A DNA stretch of 64,000 nt from Paulownia fortunei (lineage: Eukaryota; Streptophyta; Magnoliopsida; Lamiales; Paulowniaceae). Positions 36,637 to 49,300 of this stretch are shown piece after piece. A model generated the notes under the pieces. The model was not told the DNA's origin. It made no database searches and worked only from the letters and a program-made list of their open reading frames with translations. The first letter of the stretch is position 1, and every line of letters starts with the position of its first letter. The position numbers and the translations under genes are program-made. Where the stretch lies: the NCBI GenBank assembly GCA_019321725.1, contig CM033118.1, positions 8,458,071-8,522,070 of the forward strand, given 5' to 3'.

Positions 36637-37177
36637 TATGAGATAACATCAATTCTTATGCACTTAATTGCTTCACGTAAAATTGTAGTAGTTTACATAG
36701 ATCCATGCTCTTATTCTCCTTTTCACATTCCCTTTTGTAACATCTTCTCCCCTATTTTAAATGTCTAATAATCAAGCTGTGGAAAATTAGGGAAAAGAAT
36801 TGTAGTATTGCCATCAATTATAAGGTTAAGTGCTGCATATACGAAGAGAAAAAATAGGTAACTACCTAAAGTCAACTCCTAAATTAGAGGAAAAATCATT
36901 TCTGTGATTTCTCCTGACTAAGATCCCATAACTTAAGGAATTTACATATTTAGATCTGTCTAACAAAGTTAGCTCTCTAATTTAGCAAACTACACACTTT
37001 TCCAGACAACTGCTAATAAGTTAAGGCAAAATTTGAAAGCTAATTCTATAAAAGCTACAGTTCAATCCTTGAACGACTAAATTAGCCCCAATTTAGCTTA
37101 TTGTGACAGTTATTCTTGAAACCTATGGGGATTGAAATGGTTCTTCACCCCCACTAATGTGACTTGATAGTGACATG
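36637..37177. other. Intron sequence between MITE and Copia element
   Basis: No element end, domain or repeat is recognised; probably original DUF599 intron DNA. Confidence 0.4.
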
Positions 37178-37375
37178 AATTAATAAATTAGCTGAATGAT
37201 TTCTTTCATATATATCAAAGGTATTTTATACAAGATACAAGCCTATTGAAAAGGAAAGTCAACTATACAATCAATTTTCAGACAATTATACAACCAATCA
37301 ATCAATGTGACAACTTATAGCCTAATTTTAATGCATGAATAGCTAAATAAGGAAATATAATTGTACATGCTAATT
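37178..37375 (-). repeat. 3' LTR of Copia I (left copy)
   Basis: It shares GCTGAATGATTTCTTTCATA or close variants, ATACAAGATACAAGCCTATTG, AGCTAAATAA and AATATAATTGTACATGCTAA with the right copy at 45500-45634 plus 49870-49874. The outermost bases are AATT on both copies rather than TG/CA, so the exact ends are uncertain. CTCCTCCTAAG just inside is the complement of the polypurine tract. Confidence 0.65.
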
Positions 37376-37474
37376 CTCCTCCTAAGTTGGTGCATAGATA
37401 TCACACATGCCCAACTTGGATGGTGTTGTGTACAATGGACCACTACTAATGGCATGCGTCATCATATCAACCAG

Positions 37475-37990
37475 CTAATCCGCACTCTTAGTGTAAGGAA
37501 GCTTTATCCTACTAGAATCCAGGTTATCTTTGATGTAGTTTCTGACAAGTTTAACATGCTTAGTTTGGTAAGAATTATATGTTATCTTAATAGCTGCAGT
37601 GCTATCATAAATGACATCACAAAAGAACACTATAGGCTTTGGACCAAACTCGAGTTCACTTAAGAGGACTCTTAGCATGATGAAGAGCACAATATTTAGC
37701 TTCCAATGATACCACATTCTGTTTCTTACTCCTGCAAGTCACTAAATTACCTCCAATAAATGATACATACATTGACGTAGACTTCCTATTTAGTATAGAT
37801 CTAGCAAAGTTATAATCTATATAACCCACAATATTTCAATGTCCATGTTTGGAGAACACAATACCTTTGCATGGAGTAGATTTAAGTTACGCCACGATAT
37901 GATTTACTGCATTCATTTGTTGGTCACTCTGATTGTGCATAATTTGACTCGCAACACTAACTGCATATAAAAGGTCAGGTCTAGTATGAG
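37475..37990 (-). pseudogene. Copia I RNase H region (pol 3' end)
   Basis: Minus-strand reading gives the end of a Copia polyprotein: RKSTSMYVSFIGGNLVT.RSKKQNVV (about 37810-37710), then FFCDVIYDSTAAIKI and TKHVKLVRNYIKDNLDSS (37640-37510). These correspond to the RNase H consensus CDNxxAxxIxxNP and TKHIExxxHFIRE. Catalytic positions have drifted (CDN to CDV) and stops occur, so it is inactive. Confidence 0.7.
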
Positions 37991-38442
37991 TCAAATAGAT
38001 CAACTTCTCCACTTATCTTTGATATCTTTCTTTGTTCATTGAACTTGATTAGGATAGATACTAATACCATAGTTCACCTCAATAGGAGTATCTATAGTTT
38101 CACATGCAGAGTTACCAATTTCAGCCAAGAGATATAATGTATACTTTCATTGAGAGAGGAAAAGTCCTTGCTTTGATTGAGACAGTTCAATACCCAAGAA
38201 GTATTTTAGAACCCTTAAGTCTTTCATTTCTAATTCCTCAGTTAGATAGATCCAAAGCTTCTCTATCTCACTGGGTTACTACCTGTAACAATCATGTGAT
38301 TAATATAAACAATAAGCAAAGTTATATCATCACTAACTCTTTTATAGAACAAAGTATGATATACCAAACCTTGCTTGAAACCATACTCCTTCATTGAGTA
38401 GCTCAAATGTCCAAACCATGGTATCGGTGACTATTTCAACCC

Positions 38443-38760
38443 TTACAGATCCTTTTTCAGGTTGTATACCTTACCTACTTTTGGTTTAAACCCTGGAGGA
38501 GGATCCATGAACACCTCTTCGATCAATTCACCATGGAGGAAGTCATTCTTTACATCAAATTGCTTTAATGGCCAATAAAGATTAACTGCAAGAGATATGA
38601 TAACACTAATAGTTTTCATCTTGGCCACAGTTGCAAAGGTCTTTTGATAGTCAATCCCACAAGTCTGGGTGTAACCCTTTGCAATAAGTCTAGTTTTATA
38701 CCTATTAACTATCCCATCTAGTTTATACTTGACTGAAAACACCCATTTACACCCTAGTGT
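38443..38760 (-). pseudogene. Copia I reverse transcriptase (RVT_2), N-terminal part
   Basis: The 99-codon open frame reads FSVKYKLDGIVNRYKTRLIA, KGYTQTCGIDYQKTFATVAK and FDVKNDFLHGELIEEVFMDP. This is the start of the Copia RVT_2 domain, with the first catalytic Asp present in the FDVKNDFLHG block. The continuation with the second Asp pair lies to the left in broken frames. Confidence 0.8.
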
Positions 38761-38949
38761 CTTTTTTCCTCAAGATAACTCAACCATCTCTTAAGTAGAG
38801 TTCTTTTGGAGCCCTATATTTCCTCTTCCACATCACACTTCCATTTATGATCTCCAAGAGCTTTTTGAAAATGACAAGGAATAGACACAAAAGATAATTG
38901 TAGGGCAAAAGCTAGGTGAGTCTTAGATAAACGATGATAGGAAATAAAA

Positions 38950-39276
38950 TCAGAAATGGGATAAACAATAATAGAAGATGATTTTGAAAACCCCACCTAT
39001 CAGGTTCTTATGATCACGAAGTGGATATTTCCTAAACTTAGGATCATTATTAGAAGAGTCATCCGAAGGCATGGTAGTATCATCAAGAGGAACATCGGAG
39101 TCTAGAGAGGGCATAACAATAGCACTACTTTTTCTTGTATAAACTTTTTGGAACAATTGAGTTGGCCTTTCACCTATAGCTTTCTCAAGTTCGGGTTCAA
39201 CTGCCATTGGGTTGGGAGAATCTAAAAACTCCCACTCCCCAAATTGTATGAATCCTTCCTCGTACTCGAAATCCAT
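38950..39276 (-). pseudogene. Copia I integrase-RT linker
   Basis: An acidic, Ser/Pro-rich frame (SDVPLDDTTMPSDDSSNND) ending RKYPLRDHKN, as in the variable linker before the Copia RT. Confidence 0.55.
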
Positions 39277-39441
39277 AACTTTTCTCGTCTAACTATAACT
39301 GTTGCTTTTTTTACTACTATTCTCCATCTAAAGAGGAATCACAGGTACATTTCCAGAAAAATAAGACTCGTGTTCGCAAAATTGAACATCAATAGATACA
39401 TAATATTTACCTATAAGAGGATGAAAATATTCATAGCCTTT

Positions 39442-39979
39442 TTATGAACTAGAGTAACCAAAGAGGACACCCTTAAGAGCACGAGGATCAAGTTTATCCC
39501 TAAGATTAAAGAGTGTACATGAATATAACACATAACCAAAAACCTTATGACAAAGATTTAGAGTAGATGGAATAGAGTGAAACTGAGACAACATCATCAA
39601 AAGAGTTTTATAGTCAATAATACGAGTAGGCATTCAGTTGATAACCTCAACCTAGAAATGTTTGGGAACATACATAGTAAAGTATAAAACCCGACTACCT
39701 TTAAGATATAGCAGTTTTTATGCTTTGCTATGCTGTTTTGTTATGGTGTGTAGGCACACGTTGTTTCATGGAGGATGCCATTTTTTTTGAAAAAGTCGTA
39801 AGAGATTGAATCACAAACTCTTGACTAGCTCGAATGGAAGACCTTAACTTGAGTATGAAACTGTGTGACAATCATTTTTCAAAACAGAGGAATAACATGT
39901 ACAACATCACTCTTACACTTTAACAAATATATATAGGTCACTCTAGTACAATCATCAATAAAAGACACAAAATATTTAT
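39442..39979 (-). pseudogene. Copia I integrase, catalytic and C-terminal part
   Basis: Minus-strand frames read KYFVSFIDDCTRVTYIYLLK (39979-39900), then after decay LCHKVFGYVLYSCTLFNLRD and KLDPRALKGVLFGYSSS (39540-39442), the integrase catalytic start and the conserved C-terminal motif FGYxxxVxxxxxKLDPRxxKCVFxGY. The integrase N-terminal part continues at 43735 beyond the inserted solo LTR. Confidence 0.75.
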
Positions 39980-40003
39980 TATCACAACCTCCTAAAAATA
40001 TGT

Positions 40004-40039
<36 letters not shown>

Positions 40040-43000
40040 AACATATGAAATATAATTTGTGCACATACGTGTGTATAACGTCTTTTTCCCTTTTCTCTAG
40101 CTAGTTAGTTTGACAAAACACTGATAAAAGTAAAGTACTTTCACATCCTGTAATACTATATATACATACATAGTTATTTGAACAATAACAAGGTCTATCA
40201 AAATCATCACAAACTCAAACTCATTTACAATGGAGTTTTGAAAGTGATATGCATGATAATGTTACTAATATTATACAATAGATCATAAAATCAAAAGCAT
40301 ATCCCATAAATAGTCTAACAGGTCGTCATCTATGTACATTGATCTTTGAAAGCATGTAGAAGTTCCATTGCCAGCCTAGTAAACCAGAGGTCTCAAATCT
40401 CAGCATGCTCACCTACAATGCATGAACTACATGAGCTAATGCTCAATAAATAAAAATCATGCATGCCAAGAGTATGATATAAAATCTCATGCAACTCATC
40501 TCTAAGATATGAGTTAGAACTGTGTCAAATTTGAGTACTCATAAATCAAAGAGTTTTTATTCAAAATCACTTCATTTTATTGGGCCTTTGTCCCACCTAC
40601 TATGCACCAGAAAGAGCTCTGCATAATATCAATAATCAAATGACCAATAATGGATTGATACAATCAAGTGGACCATCCTCTCGTAATCCCCAGAAGTACA
40701 CCCTCCATCTTCCCCTGTGATCACCTGAGAAGTCTTCCACCCGCGGCATCAATCATAATAAGGGCACAGTCAAGTGGACCATTCTCTTGCGATCACAAAA
40801 GGTCTACCCCTGTCTTTCCTTGTGATCTACCAAGAAGTATCCCACTTGCGGTACCTAAAATATCACATAAGTACGCCTCACATGCCTCGGTGCACTAGTA
40901 GTGGCCAATAAACATCTTTATTCATGAAAATCATTTCTCAAATCATATCGTACATGCAAGAACCTCAACTATACCCATATGCCATGCATGCACATGTAAA
41001 TGCTCATGAATGGTGTATTCAATGTGAAAAGCAAGTCATCTTGCTCTCAACATGTTTCAAGAATCATAAAACTCTTAAAGTACATAATATACTTGTCGTC
41101 CAATCAATTTCAATCATCAACACATTAGGTATAAATATTTCAAGACATACTATGTTCACGCATTGTAGTTGCAAATGGATTTTTACTTACTTTTCACTTG
41201 GTTGGTGGCTTAGTTTAGATTTGTTTATTGTTCCTCTCTAACCTTAGATGAAAAATAGCTTGTAATATTACCCAACATCAAGCACCATTCCCAATTTGGC
41301 AAGTTGAAAGCACAAAATCTCATGCTAAGACTTAAACAACAAGCTATCTATGTAACAATCAAGTTTTTACAAACTAAAACCCAATATAGTCCTTCAAATA
41401 CCTTAATTTCTCACCTTAGATACATGTAAACATCATGTAATTGAAGTCTTATAACTCTAATAGTATGTACCTAATTGTTAGAACTCAATAGCAACATGTT
41501 TAGGTTGAAACATGCTAAGTTATTAAATATGACAAATTCACATTTTCATATTTTCTTGCTTTCCAATTTAGTTGTATGATAATTTTGACATTTTTAAGCA
41601 TATCCAATCACTTCCAAATTTTTACTACAATTAGCTAGCATGTAGAGCAATGTAAACATATTATAGAATTGCCTAAAATCATTGATTTATCTCAGCAAAA
41701 CCAGCCCACTTCACACAACACAAAAACTGTAAGTTCTATCATTATAGTTTTGAGTGTCTCTTTAAATATTGTCATGTTTTCTTTGGCATTGATGCTGTGG
41801 ATTATTTCTTGGGTGAGTAAAACATTGTCACTAATGAGCCTTCCCTTGACAAATCCACTCTGCGAGGGAGCAATGATTCTGGGGAGCAGATTTTCCAGCC
41901 TGCTGTTAAGGATTTTTGACATTATTTTGTTGGTGACGTTGCATAAGCTAATAGGGCGAAAATCATTCCATGTAATGGGGTTGTCAGACTTGGGAATCAG
42001 GACCAAAGAGGTGGTTGTGAAGCTTCTGGGCATAGCATTACCTTGAAAGAAATCAATCACTGCATCTTTGACGTCCTCTTGAATGATGCTCCAACAATGT
42101 TGAAAAAAAACAGCCGAGAATCCATCCGGACCAGCTGCACTATCAGGACTAATATCAAAAACAGCTTGTTTGATTTCCTCCATAGTAGGGTATGAATGCA
42201 GATTTTCAGTGTTAAAGTTCGATGGAATTTGGTTGAGGCAGTCCAGTTCATCATGTGTCAGATGTATGAACTCAAACCTCAATATATGCAGAATTAATAG
42301 CTCTTTGTGCCTCTTCAACAGCCGTATCCAAATGTTTTATCCATAAGCAAAATATCATTATCTATGGTTTTTGGCACACCAACTACAGCTACCTTCAATC
42401 GTCTTTTATGGCACTGGATAGTGAACATTTACAATATAAAGCTTTAGAAAAATTAGAGGTGGAAAGCACTATCACACTCAAGAACACACACGCGCACACA
42501 CATATCTACACACACATACATATGAGATTAGTCATGACGTAATCCCAAATGAGACAAAGAAATACACGTCATTTTTCCTTATTTTCTTCATATTTCAATT
42601 TATAACCTCTCCAAACTTACATACATCACCTAAACTCATATATAAATACATATATGGTGAAATATATTAGTTTTAATCAAGTTATTATACATATATATAG
42701 CTTTAAAGGCAAATATCAGCAAGTATACAGTTTCTATCCCTAGTGATTTCTATTGTGATTTTGCAACTAAAAATCCTTCTTTTGTGAATTATAAGACCAT
42801 AAATAATATCCTAACATGATTATAAACAATAATAGAAGCTTTATAAATCATAAACCCTCAAATAATTCAAGAATTAAAATCAAAACATGAGTTAAGCTCA
42901 CCTATGCACAATTTTATGTTTCTACTTGCACCTCCCTTGCTTTCCTTTACTTCCTTCATTCTTTTCTTTACTTGGAAGCACTTGAGAGCAACTTTTAAAA

Positions 43001-43729
43001 TTCAATGTGGAGGTTTGGAATGTAAAATAGCTCAGAAATATTTTTTTGTTGTGGTTCAATGATAGAAATGAAGAAAGGTTGAGGTGGTAGCTTGAGGTGA
43101 CAAAGCTTGAGGTGTTAAGTGGTGATTCAAATATGATGTTATACACACCTTATGCAGCTCTAATCTTGTGTTTCTCATTATTTATTTATCTATTTACAAT
43201 CTATTTTAATTTCCGTACGATCAGATAATAAATTATTCCCTAATTTCTTAACCGTTCATTCGATCTCCAAACCGATTGATATCTGATTCTTAAATGATTG
43301 TCTAGTTTGTATTTCTAAAATCATATGAACATATAGACCTTATAATATGACACTTAAATCACATTATATCATATCCTATATCCCAAGCATGGTAATTCAT
43401 GGATGTATACTTTTAAAATACCTCAATCTAATTGAATCGAATCATATAAGCTTATTAGTAATACCTTTAACACTTTCAAAATTATAACATATAACCAATG
43501 AATATCCAATATATTAACCATTCCATTCTATATTTTTTATCTAAATATAGAATTACTTAATTAGATTATAAGATTTCAACCACTAACATCATGTGATAGC
43601 ATTATAGGTCTAACGATTAAGAATGCTATATAAGATGCCATGGAGATGTTAATGCAAATTAGCATATAAGTAGCATGTAATGCATGAATCATATTGGCCA
43701 AGTGAGTAGTGTGAAATTTGGGTATTATA
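39980..43729 (-). mobile_element. Solo LTR of a Tekay/Del-like chromovirus, inserted in Copia I
   Basis: This 3750-bp segment is flanked by a perfect 5-bp duplication TTTAT (39975-39979 and 43730-43734). Removing it and one copy restores the Copia integrase reading frame exactly across HKYFVSFIDD. On the minus strand it starts TATAATACCCAAATTTCACA, homologous to the LTR start TGTAATACCCGAG at 62616 (shared CTACTCAC and CCAATAT). No gag, pol, PBS or PPT pair is found inside, so recombination between two LTRs left one. It contains a LINE fragment, a long (TA)n tract (40007-40036) and two related blocks with CAAGTGGACCAT (about 40668 and 40771). Confidence 0.75.
41692..42318 (-). pseudogene. LINE reverse transcriptase fragment inside the solo LTR
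   Basis: An unbroken 208-codon frame covers the start of an L1-type RT: SPDSAAGPDGFSAVFFQHCW, LVLIPKSDNPITWNDFRPIS, LCNVTNKIMSKILNSRL and QSGFVKGRLISDNVLLTQEI. It stops before the catalytic FADD box, and no endonuclease or 3' tail is present, so it is truncated at both ends. It is more intact over its length than the nested LINE at 31019 and probably derives from a different L1 lineage. Confidence 0.8.
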
Positions 43730-43734
43730 TTTAT

Positions 43735-44266
43735 GGTCTGGAACGAAAGGGATATACACAAAGTGTTTATGGCCCGAAGCGGAAAGGGTAGAGAAAGGAC
43801 CCCAAACATCAGTATAGACACATGTAAAAGGAATAAAACTTGTATTGAGACTTATTTTAAAAGGCACACGGTGGTTTTTAACATAAATGCATTGTTCACA
43901 CCTTAAACTAGAATTAGAAACATTGTGAAATGAATTAGGAAATAAACATTCTAAATAAGAAAATGATGGGTGACCTAAACTACAATGCCATAATAGAATC
44001 TTCTCTCTATCAGATGCTTCTCTTGCTACTTGAAAACCATGGCTAGGTTTAGATTTACTTGCCCCCTCCAAGTAGTAAAGACCTCCCCTCTTCTTACTTA
44101 TGCCAATCGTCATCTTCGTTTGATTGTCCTGAAATACATAATGGGTAGAATTAAAGGTTACAAAATAATTAAGATTTTTAATAATCTTGCTAATGAAAAG
44201 AAGATTGTTGGAAAGAGGAGGTGCACGTAAGACATAAGGTATAGAAAGTTGAAGCGAGTGAGACAA
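43735..44266 (-). pseudogene. Copia I gag-pre-integrase and integrase N-terminal part
   Basis: The frame contains the integrase zinc-binding module HCSLGHPSFSYLECLFP with RCEQCIYVKNHRVPF (His-His-Cys-Cys) and the catalytic start YTDVWGPFSTLSASGHKHFV. Just before the solo LTR, a 27-nt near-duplication makes the protein read GHKHFV...PDHKYFV twice. Upstream, PYVLRAPPLSNNLLFISK is the end of the protease-linked region. Confidence 0.8.
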
Positions 44267-44715
44267 TCCCAGACCCTGAAATCGGCTAAGGGTTCCATTA
44301 GCAACCTGAACAGACTTGCAGGTGAATGCATTAGAGAATCAAGAAGAAAAGAATTACTAGTTATATGATAAGTAGCCCCTAAATTAATAACCTAAGTGTT
44401 AGAAGCAGTGGAAGTGAAGTAAAGGCCAAATCAAAATTTCCTTCTTGAGAAGATGCTCGAGATACATGAGAAGCAGAAGATGGAGAAGTATCAGTGAGAG
44501 AAGATGGAGAAGTATTAGTGAAAGCAACTTGAGCAATTTTCTTATTTTTCCTCTTAGCTTGTTAAGCTTAAACCACTTTGGATAGCTATGCTTCTTCTAG
44601 CAGATATCAATGGTATGTTTGGTGCTATTGTAATGAGTGCAAATGCGAGTAGAAGAGTTGGTAGGGGCAGAAGGGATTGGTCGAGAGCTGTTTTTTTGGA
44701 AGTAGGGGCTAATCC

Positions 44716-45396
44716 TTAAGATTGATCTTTAGTTTTCATGGTCTGTTGTTGTTGCACTTCATGATGGATTTGCGAGTAGGCTTCTTCTATAGTTGGTAAC
44801 AGAGAGCTAACCGAAACATGACTACTAACTTGATCCAAATTGTGATCAAGACCTGCAAGAAACATATAGATGCGTTCATCACTGGTATGCTTTCTTAATT
44901 TCTCAATATTACTCGCACATGTCATATCGTTGGGCCTCGATAACCAAGTTCCATAAATATTGAGTTTAATATATTGTAGAAATCTGCAAGAGGCCGACCA
45001 CCTTGACCTAATTAAAAGGACTTCTTCATCCCTTTGCAAAGTTGAGAAGAATCAGAGACATCAAGATAACCGCTCTTAATAGCATCCCAAACCTCCTTGG
45101 CCGATCCATATTGCACAAAGTGTAACACGAGATTGTCACTTACAAATTGATGAGCTAAGACTTAACTAAAGCATCCTCAGCCTCCCATTCATCAGATCCA
45201 TGATCATTCTCTACAGGCGTATCCTTTCTCCCTATAATACAACTTTTTTCTTTCTATCAGCAATATGCATCTCCATAATCTTAGACCAAACACGATAATA
45301 AGTACCATCCAATTTAATCTGAATTAGCAAAGAAGTTTCATGAATGGTTACCATGGAGGGTTTCTTGCCGTGAGAAACATTAGTTTTGTCAAACAT
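44716..45396 (-). pseudogene. Copia I gag pseudogene
   Basis: The ATG at 45396-45394 begins MFDKTNVSHGKKPSMVTIHE; WSKIMEMHIADR follows, then stops. A second stretch holds EKLRKHTSDERIYMFLAGLD and LDQVSSHVSVSSLLPTIEEA, typical of the Copia UBN2 gag domain (RxxxFLxGLxxxxxxVRSQILxxxPLPxxxEA). It has several lesions. Confidence 0.7.
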
Positions 45397-45488
45397 GTTG
45401 AAGGGCAGGTTGATAAGATGAGTTAGTAAAAAAAAAATTTTAGCCGAAAGAGAAGAAAGGGCAACAATGGAAATTCTTTTCCTTTCGA

Positions 45489-45634
45489 CTCTGATACCAA
45501 ATTTATAAATTGGCTAAATGATTTCTTTCATATATCTCAAGAGCATTTATACAAGATACAAGCCTATTGAATCAGACAACTATACAATTAATCAATTATT
45601 TCCTAGCTAAATAAAAAAATATAATTGTACACAC
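45489..45634 (-). repeat. Primer site and interrupted 5' LTR of Copia I (right copy)
   Basis: CTCTGATACCA (45489-45499) is the complement of the Copia tRNA-Met primer site TGGTATCAGAG. The LTR follows from about 45500 and breaks at 45634, where Copia II begins; its last bases (CATGCTAATT) resume at 49865-49874. Confidence 0.7.
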
Positions 45635-45839
45635 TGTGGAAAAATATGATAATTTAGGAATCTTTGACCTTATAAATAGGTGAATATGGGGAATATTTCT
45701 GGGTGTTATTAAGAGTTATTGTAATCCAAGATTTATAGGGATTGTAATTAGGGTTTCCGTTTTCTTCTTATCTTTGTTTGTATATAATCTGTCTTGTATC
45801 ATTCCAAATTGACTAAGAGAGAAACATTCTTTTACCACA
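45635..45839 (+). repeat. 5' LTR of Copia II
   Basis: A 205-bp LTR ending TTTACCACA directly before the primer site. It includes TTATAAATAGG (about 45670), a likely TATA box. Confidence 0.85.
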
Positions 45840-45874
45840 TGGTATCAGAGCCTAGTTTGGCTCCTTGGGCTTCA

Positions 45875-46177
45875 TCAATTTCTAGCCTTTATTGCTGATA
45901 TTTTTATTTTTATTTTTTTTTTTTTCATATTTGCAGAACTCTGTTCTGCTCTTATTTTGGTTGCCCAAAACAAAGTATATTTCTCAGCCTTCTTAATAGT
46001 CCTTGTCTTTCTATTCCCATTAATCATGTCCCAAATTTTTGAAGCCACAAACACTTCCGCAATGTAAACCATCAAAGTTAAAACCATTCTAAATCCACCA
46101 AACAACAATAAAAACTTAAAGCCTAATAGGAAAGAAGTCAGGGGTAAGCAAATTTTATCGATAATGATCTGCCACAT
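45875..46177 (-). other. Unrecognised 100-codon antisense frame in place of Copia II gag
   Basis: Where gag is expected, the minus strand has an unbroken frame with a hydrophobic N-terminal half (SFLLGFKFLLLFGGFRMVLT, MVYIAEVFVASKIWDMI) and a basic second half, running into an A-rich tract (KKKKIKIKI). The plus strand here has no gag motif. It could be a foreign fragment copied into the element, perhaps from the 3' end of an mRNA given the A-rich end, or a chance frame. No family was recognised. Confidence 0.3.
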
Positions 46178-46357
46178 TGAGAATGAGATACCGCAACAAG
46201 TGGAGTGGAAGAAAGAAAATATTGGAAGGCTGAAAAATTTACTAGAATCTCTCGGAAAATCTTCCTCTGGTGCTTGATCCTCCTTAGCACTCTTAGGTAA
46301 GAGTATTCTATTTCTCAGGCTTTATATGTCTCAGATTCAAATTTTTTTGCTTGCTGG

Positions 46358-49300
46358 ATAATTGACTTAGGAGCTACTGATCACATGACCAATTCTTCTC
46401 ATAACTTTATCTCCTACACACCATGTCTAAGCAACAAAAAGATCTCTATGGCAGATGGTTCTTTGACCACAGTGGTAGGTCAAGGAGAAATCCATTTAAG
46501 CCCCTCACTTATCTTGAAAGATGTTCTTTATGTTCCTAAACTTTAAACTAAATTAATTTCCATACCTCGACTTACTAAAGACTTGAATTGTAGTGTTGTT
46601 TTTCACCCTTCTCATTGTGTTTTTCATGACCAGGGTTTGGGAAAAATGATTAGACTTGCTAATAAAAAGGATAGGCTTTACTAACTTGACATACCCCGTG
46701 ATCAAAATAAAATTGAGAACATGTTCTCTTTGTCATATCTCACTGAAAGCGCTATCTCAAATAATGACAAAATTTGGCTCTACTATCTTCGCTTAGGTCA
46801 TCTTTCTTTTACTATTCTTAAAATCTTATTTCCCACATTGTTCAAAGGACTTGATGTAGAAACTTTTTATTGTGAAATATGTGAACTTGCAAAACATAGT
46901 CGTGTTTCATTTCCTAGTAGACATAAAAGAGTTTCAGTTCCTTTTAATCAGATTCACGGTGATACTTGGGGTCCTTCTACCATTCCTAATGTTTCAGGGG
47001 TTAGATGGTTTGTTTCATTCATTGATGATTGTACTCGAGTTTCATGGGTCTTTCTCCTTAAACAAGATGTAAGTCATGTTTTTCCAAGTTTTCACAACAT
47101 GATAAACACTAAGTTTGGTGTTCAGATCATACAATGCCAAATATTATTTTAATCGAGTTATATTCCTATTTTTCAAAAAGGAGGAATAATCCATAAATCA
47201 TCTTGTGTTAGTACTCCTGAACAAAATGGCATTGCTCAGAGAAAAAATGGTAACCTTCTTGCTGTAACCCATGCCTTCTTGTTCTAAAGGAATGTTACAA
47301 AACAATATTGGGGGAGGTGTTCTAATAGCCACTCAACTTATTAACAGATTACCCTATTGTGTTTTGGGGTTTAAGAGTCCTCTGCAAGAGCTCTCTTATT
47401 TATTCCCTCACTTTCCTATTTCAAATTCCTACCCTTAGAGTCTTTGGCTGCAGTTCCTTTGTTCACATTTATGCTCAAAATAGGGGAAGCTAGATCCATA
47501 GGCACTTAAATACATTTTCGTTGGGTATTCTTCCATAAAGAAAGGCTACAAATATTATTATCCATCTCTGATTTTTTTTTGCTGATGTTGCATTTGTTGA
47601 AAACGAGGGTTATTTTTCTAGTCCTTATCTTCAGGGGGAGACATCATTCATGGAAGATAAGGACCCGAATCTGTTTCCACGTGTTTTACCTTCCACCTTA
47701 TAATCTCCTTCATCTTCCATACCTAGCCCTTCGCCAACCCGGCCTGTGATTGACTCAACCCCTTCAACTGAACTTGATTCTCCAAGTCCTGTATCTTCTA
47801 GGAACAATGTTCATGATTTTACTAGCCTACTGCAGGTATACTCAAGGAAGAAAGCATGTGTCACCAACTACTAGGAATGAGGTAATCTCTCCAACTTATT
47901 TTGCCCATGATAATGCTTCTACTGCTATTGAGAATGATCTTGACCTTCCTATTGCTCTTAGAAAAGGTAGAAGAGATTGTACTAAACACCCTTTATATCT
48001 ATTGCTCATTTCCTAACCTATCAGAAACTATCACCTTCTCATTGGTATTTCTTATCCAACTTAATGTTGTGACCATTCCTAAAACCTTATCCGAGGCATT
48101 AATCAATGAGAAATGGAGACAAGCTATGAGTCTTGAGATAGAAGCACTGGAAAAGAATAAAACACGGAAGATAGTTGAGTTACCAAGTGGTAAGAATCCA
48201 GTAAGTTGTAAATGGATTTTTACCATGAAATATAAGGCAGATAGGTCAATTGAAAGGTATAAGGTAAGGCTTGTAGCCAAGTGATATACACAGACATATG
48301 GGCTAGATTATTTGGAGACATTTACACCAGTAGCCAAAAATAAATACGATTAGAGTGTTATTATCCTTAGCAGCAAATCTTGATTGGAACTTGCAACAGA
48401 TTGATGTAAAGAATGCTTTTTTCCATGGTGATCTTGAAGTGGACATTTACATGGAAATCCCCTCCTAGATTCTGAAACAGTTTCAAAGGCAGAAAAGTTT
48501 GTAAGTTGAAGAAGGCCTTGTACGAGCTCAAACAATCTCCTTGTGCGTGGTTTGGGAGATTTGCAAAGGTTATGATCACTAATGGATATAAGCAAAGTCA
48601 AGGTGATCACACTTTATTCATCAAATACTCAGGTTCAAGAGGAGTGAGAGTGATAACCTTGCTTGTTTTGTTTATGTGGATGATATAATTGTAACTGAGA
48701 ATGATGAGAAAGAAAATGAGAGTCTGAAGAAATATTTGGCAAGAGAGTTTGAAATTAAAGAACTTGGCAAATTGAAGTATTTCCTAAGCATTGAGATTGC
48801 TCGGTCAAAGTAGGGAATCTTTGTTTCCTAACAAAAGTATGTGCTTGACTTATTGAAAAAAATTGAGAAATTAGCTTGTAAACCTGTTGACACGCCAATC
48901 GAATTCAATCATAAGCTTAGAGAAAACAAGGAAGATGCTAGCATTGATCGGGGAAACTATCAGAGGTTAGTTGGTTGATTAATTTATTTGTCTGGCACAA
49001 GGCTTGATATTGCATATGTTGTTAGTGTAGTCTGTCAGTTCATGCATAATCCTAAGGAAGTGCACCTTCAAGTAGTGTACCGGATATTACACTATCTTAA
49101 AGGAACACTTGGGAAAGGGATTATGTTTAAAAAAAGGACAAGTTTAACACTTGAAGCTTATACTGATGCTGATTAAGTTGGTTCGACGGTTGATAGACGA
49201 TCAACATGAAGCTACTGCACATTTTTAGGTGGAAACTTGGTTACATGAAGGAGTAAGAAACATAATGTTATTGTAAGATTAGGTGCTGAAGCTGAGTTTA

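Noticed and set aside
39980..43729. Two unrelated Copia fragments on either side
   Set aside because: The perfect TTTAT duplication and exact rejoining of the integrase frame show one Copia element split by an insertion.
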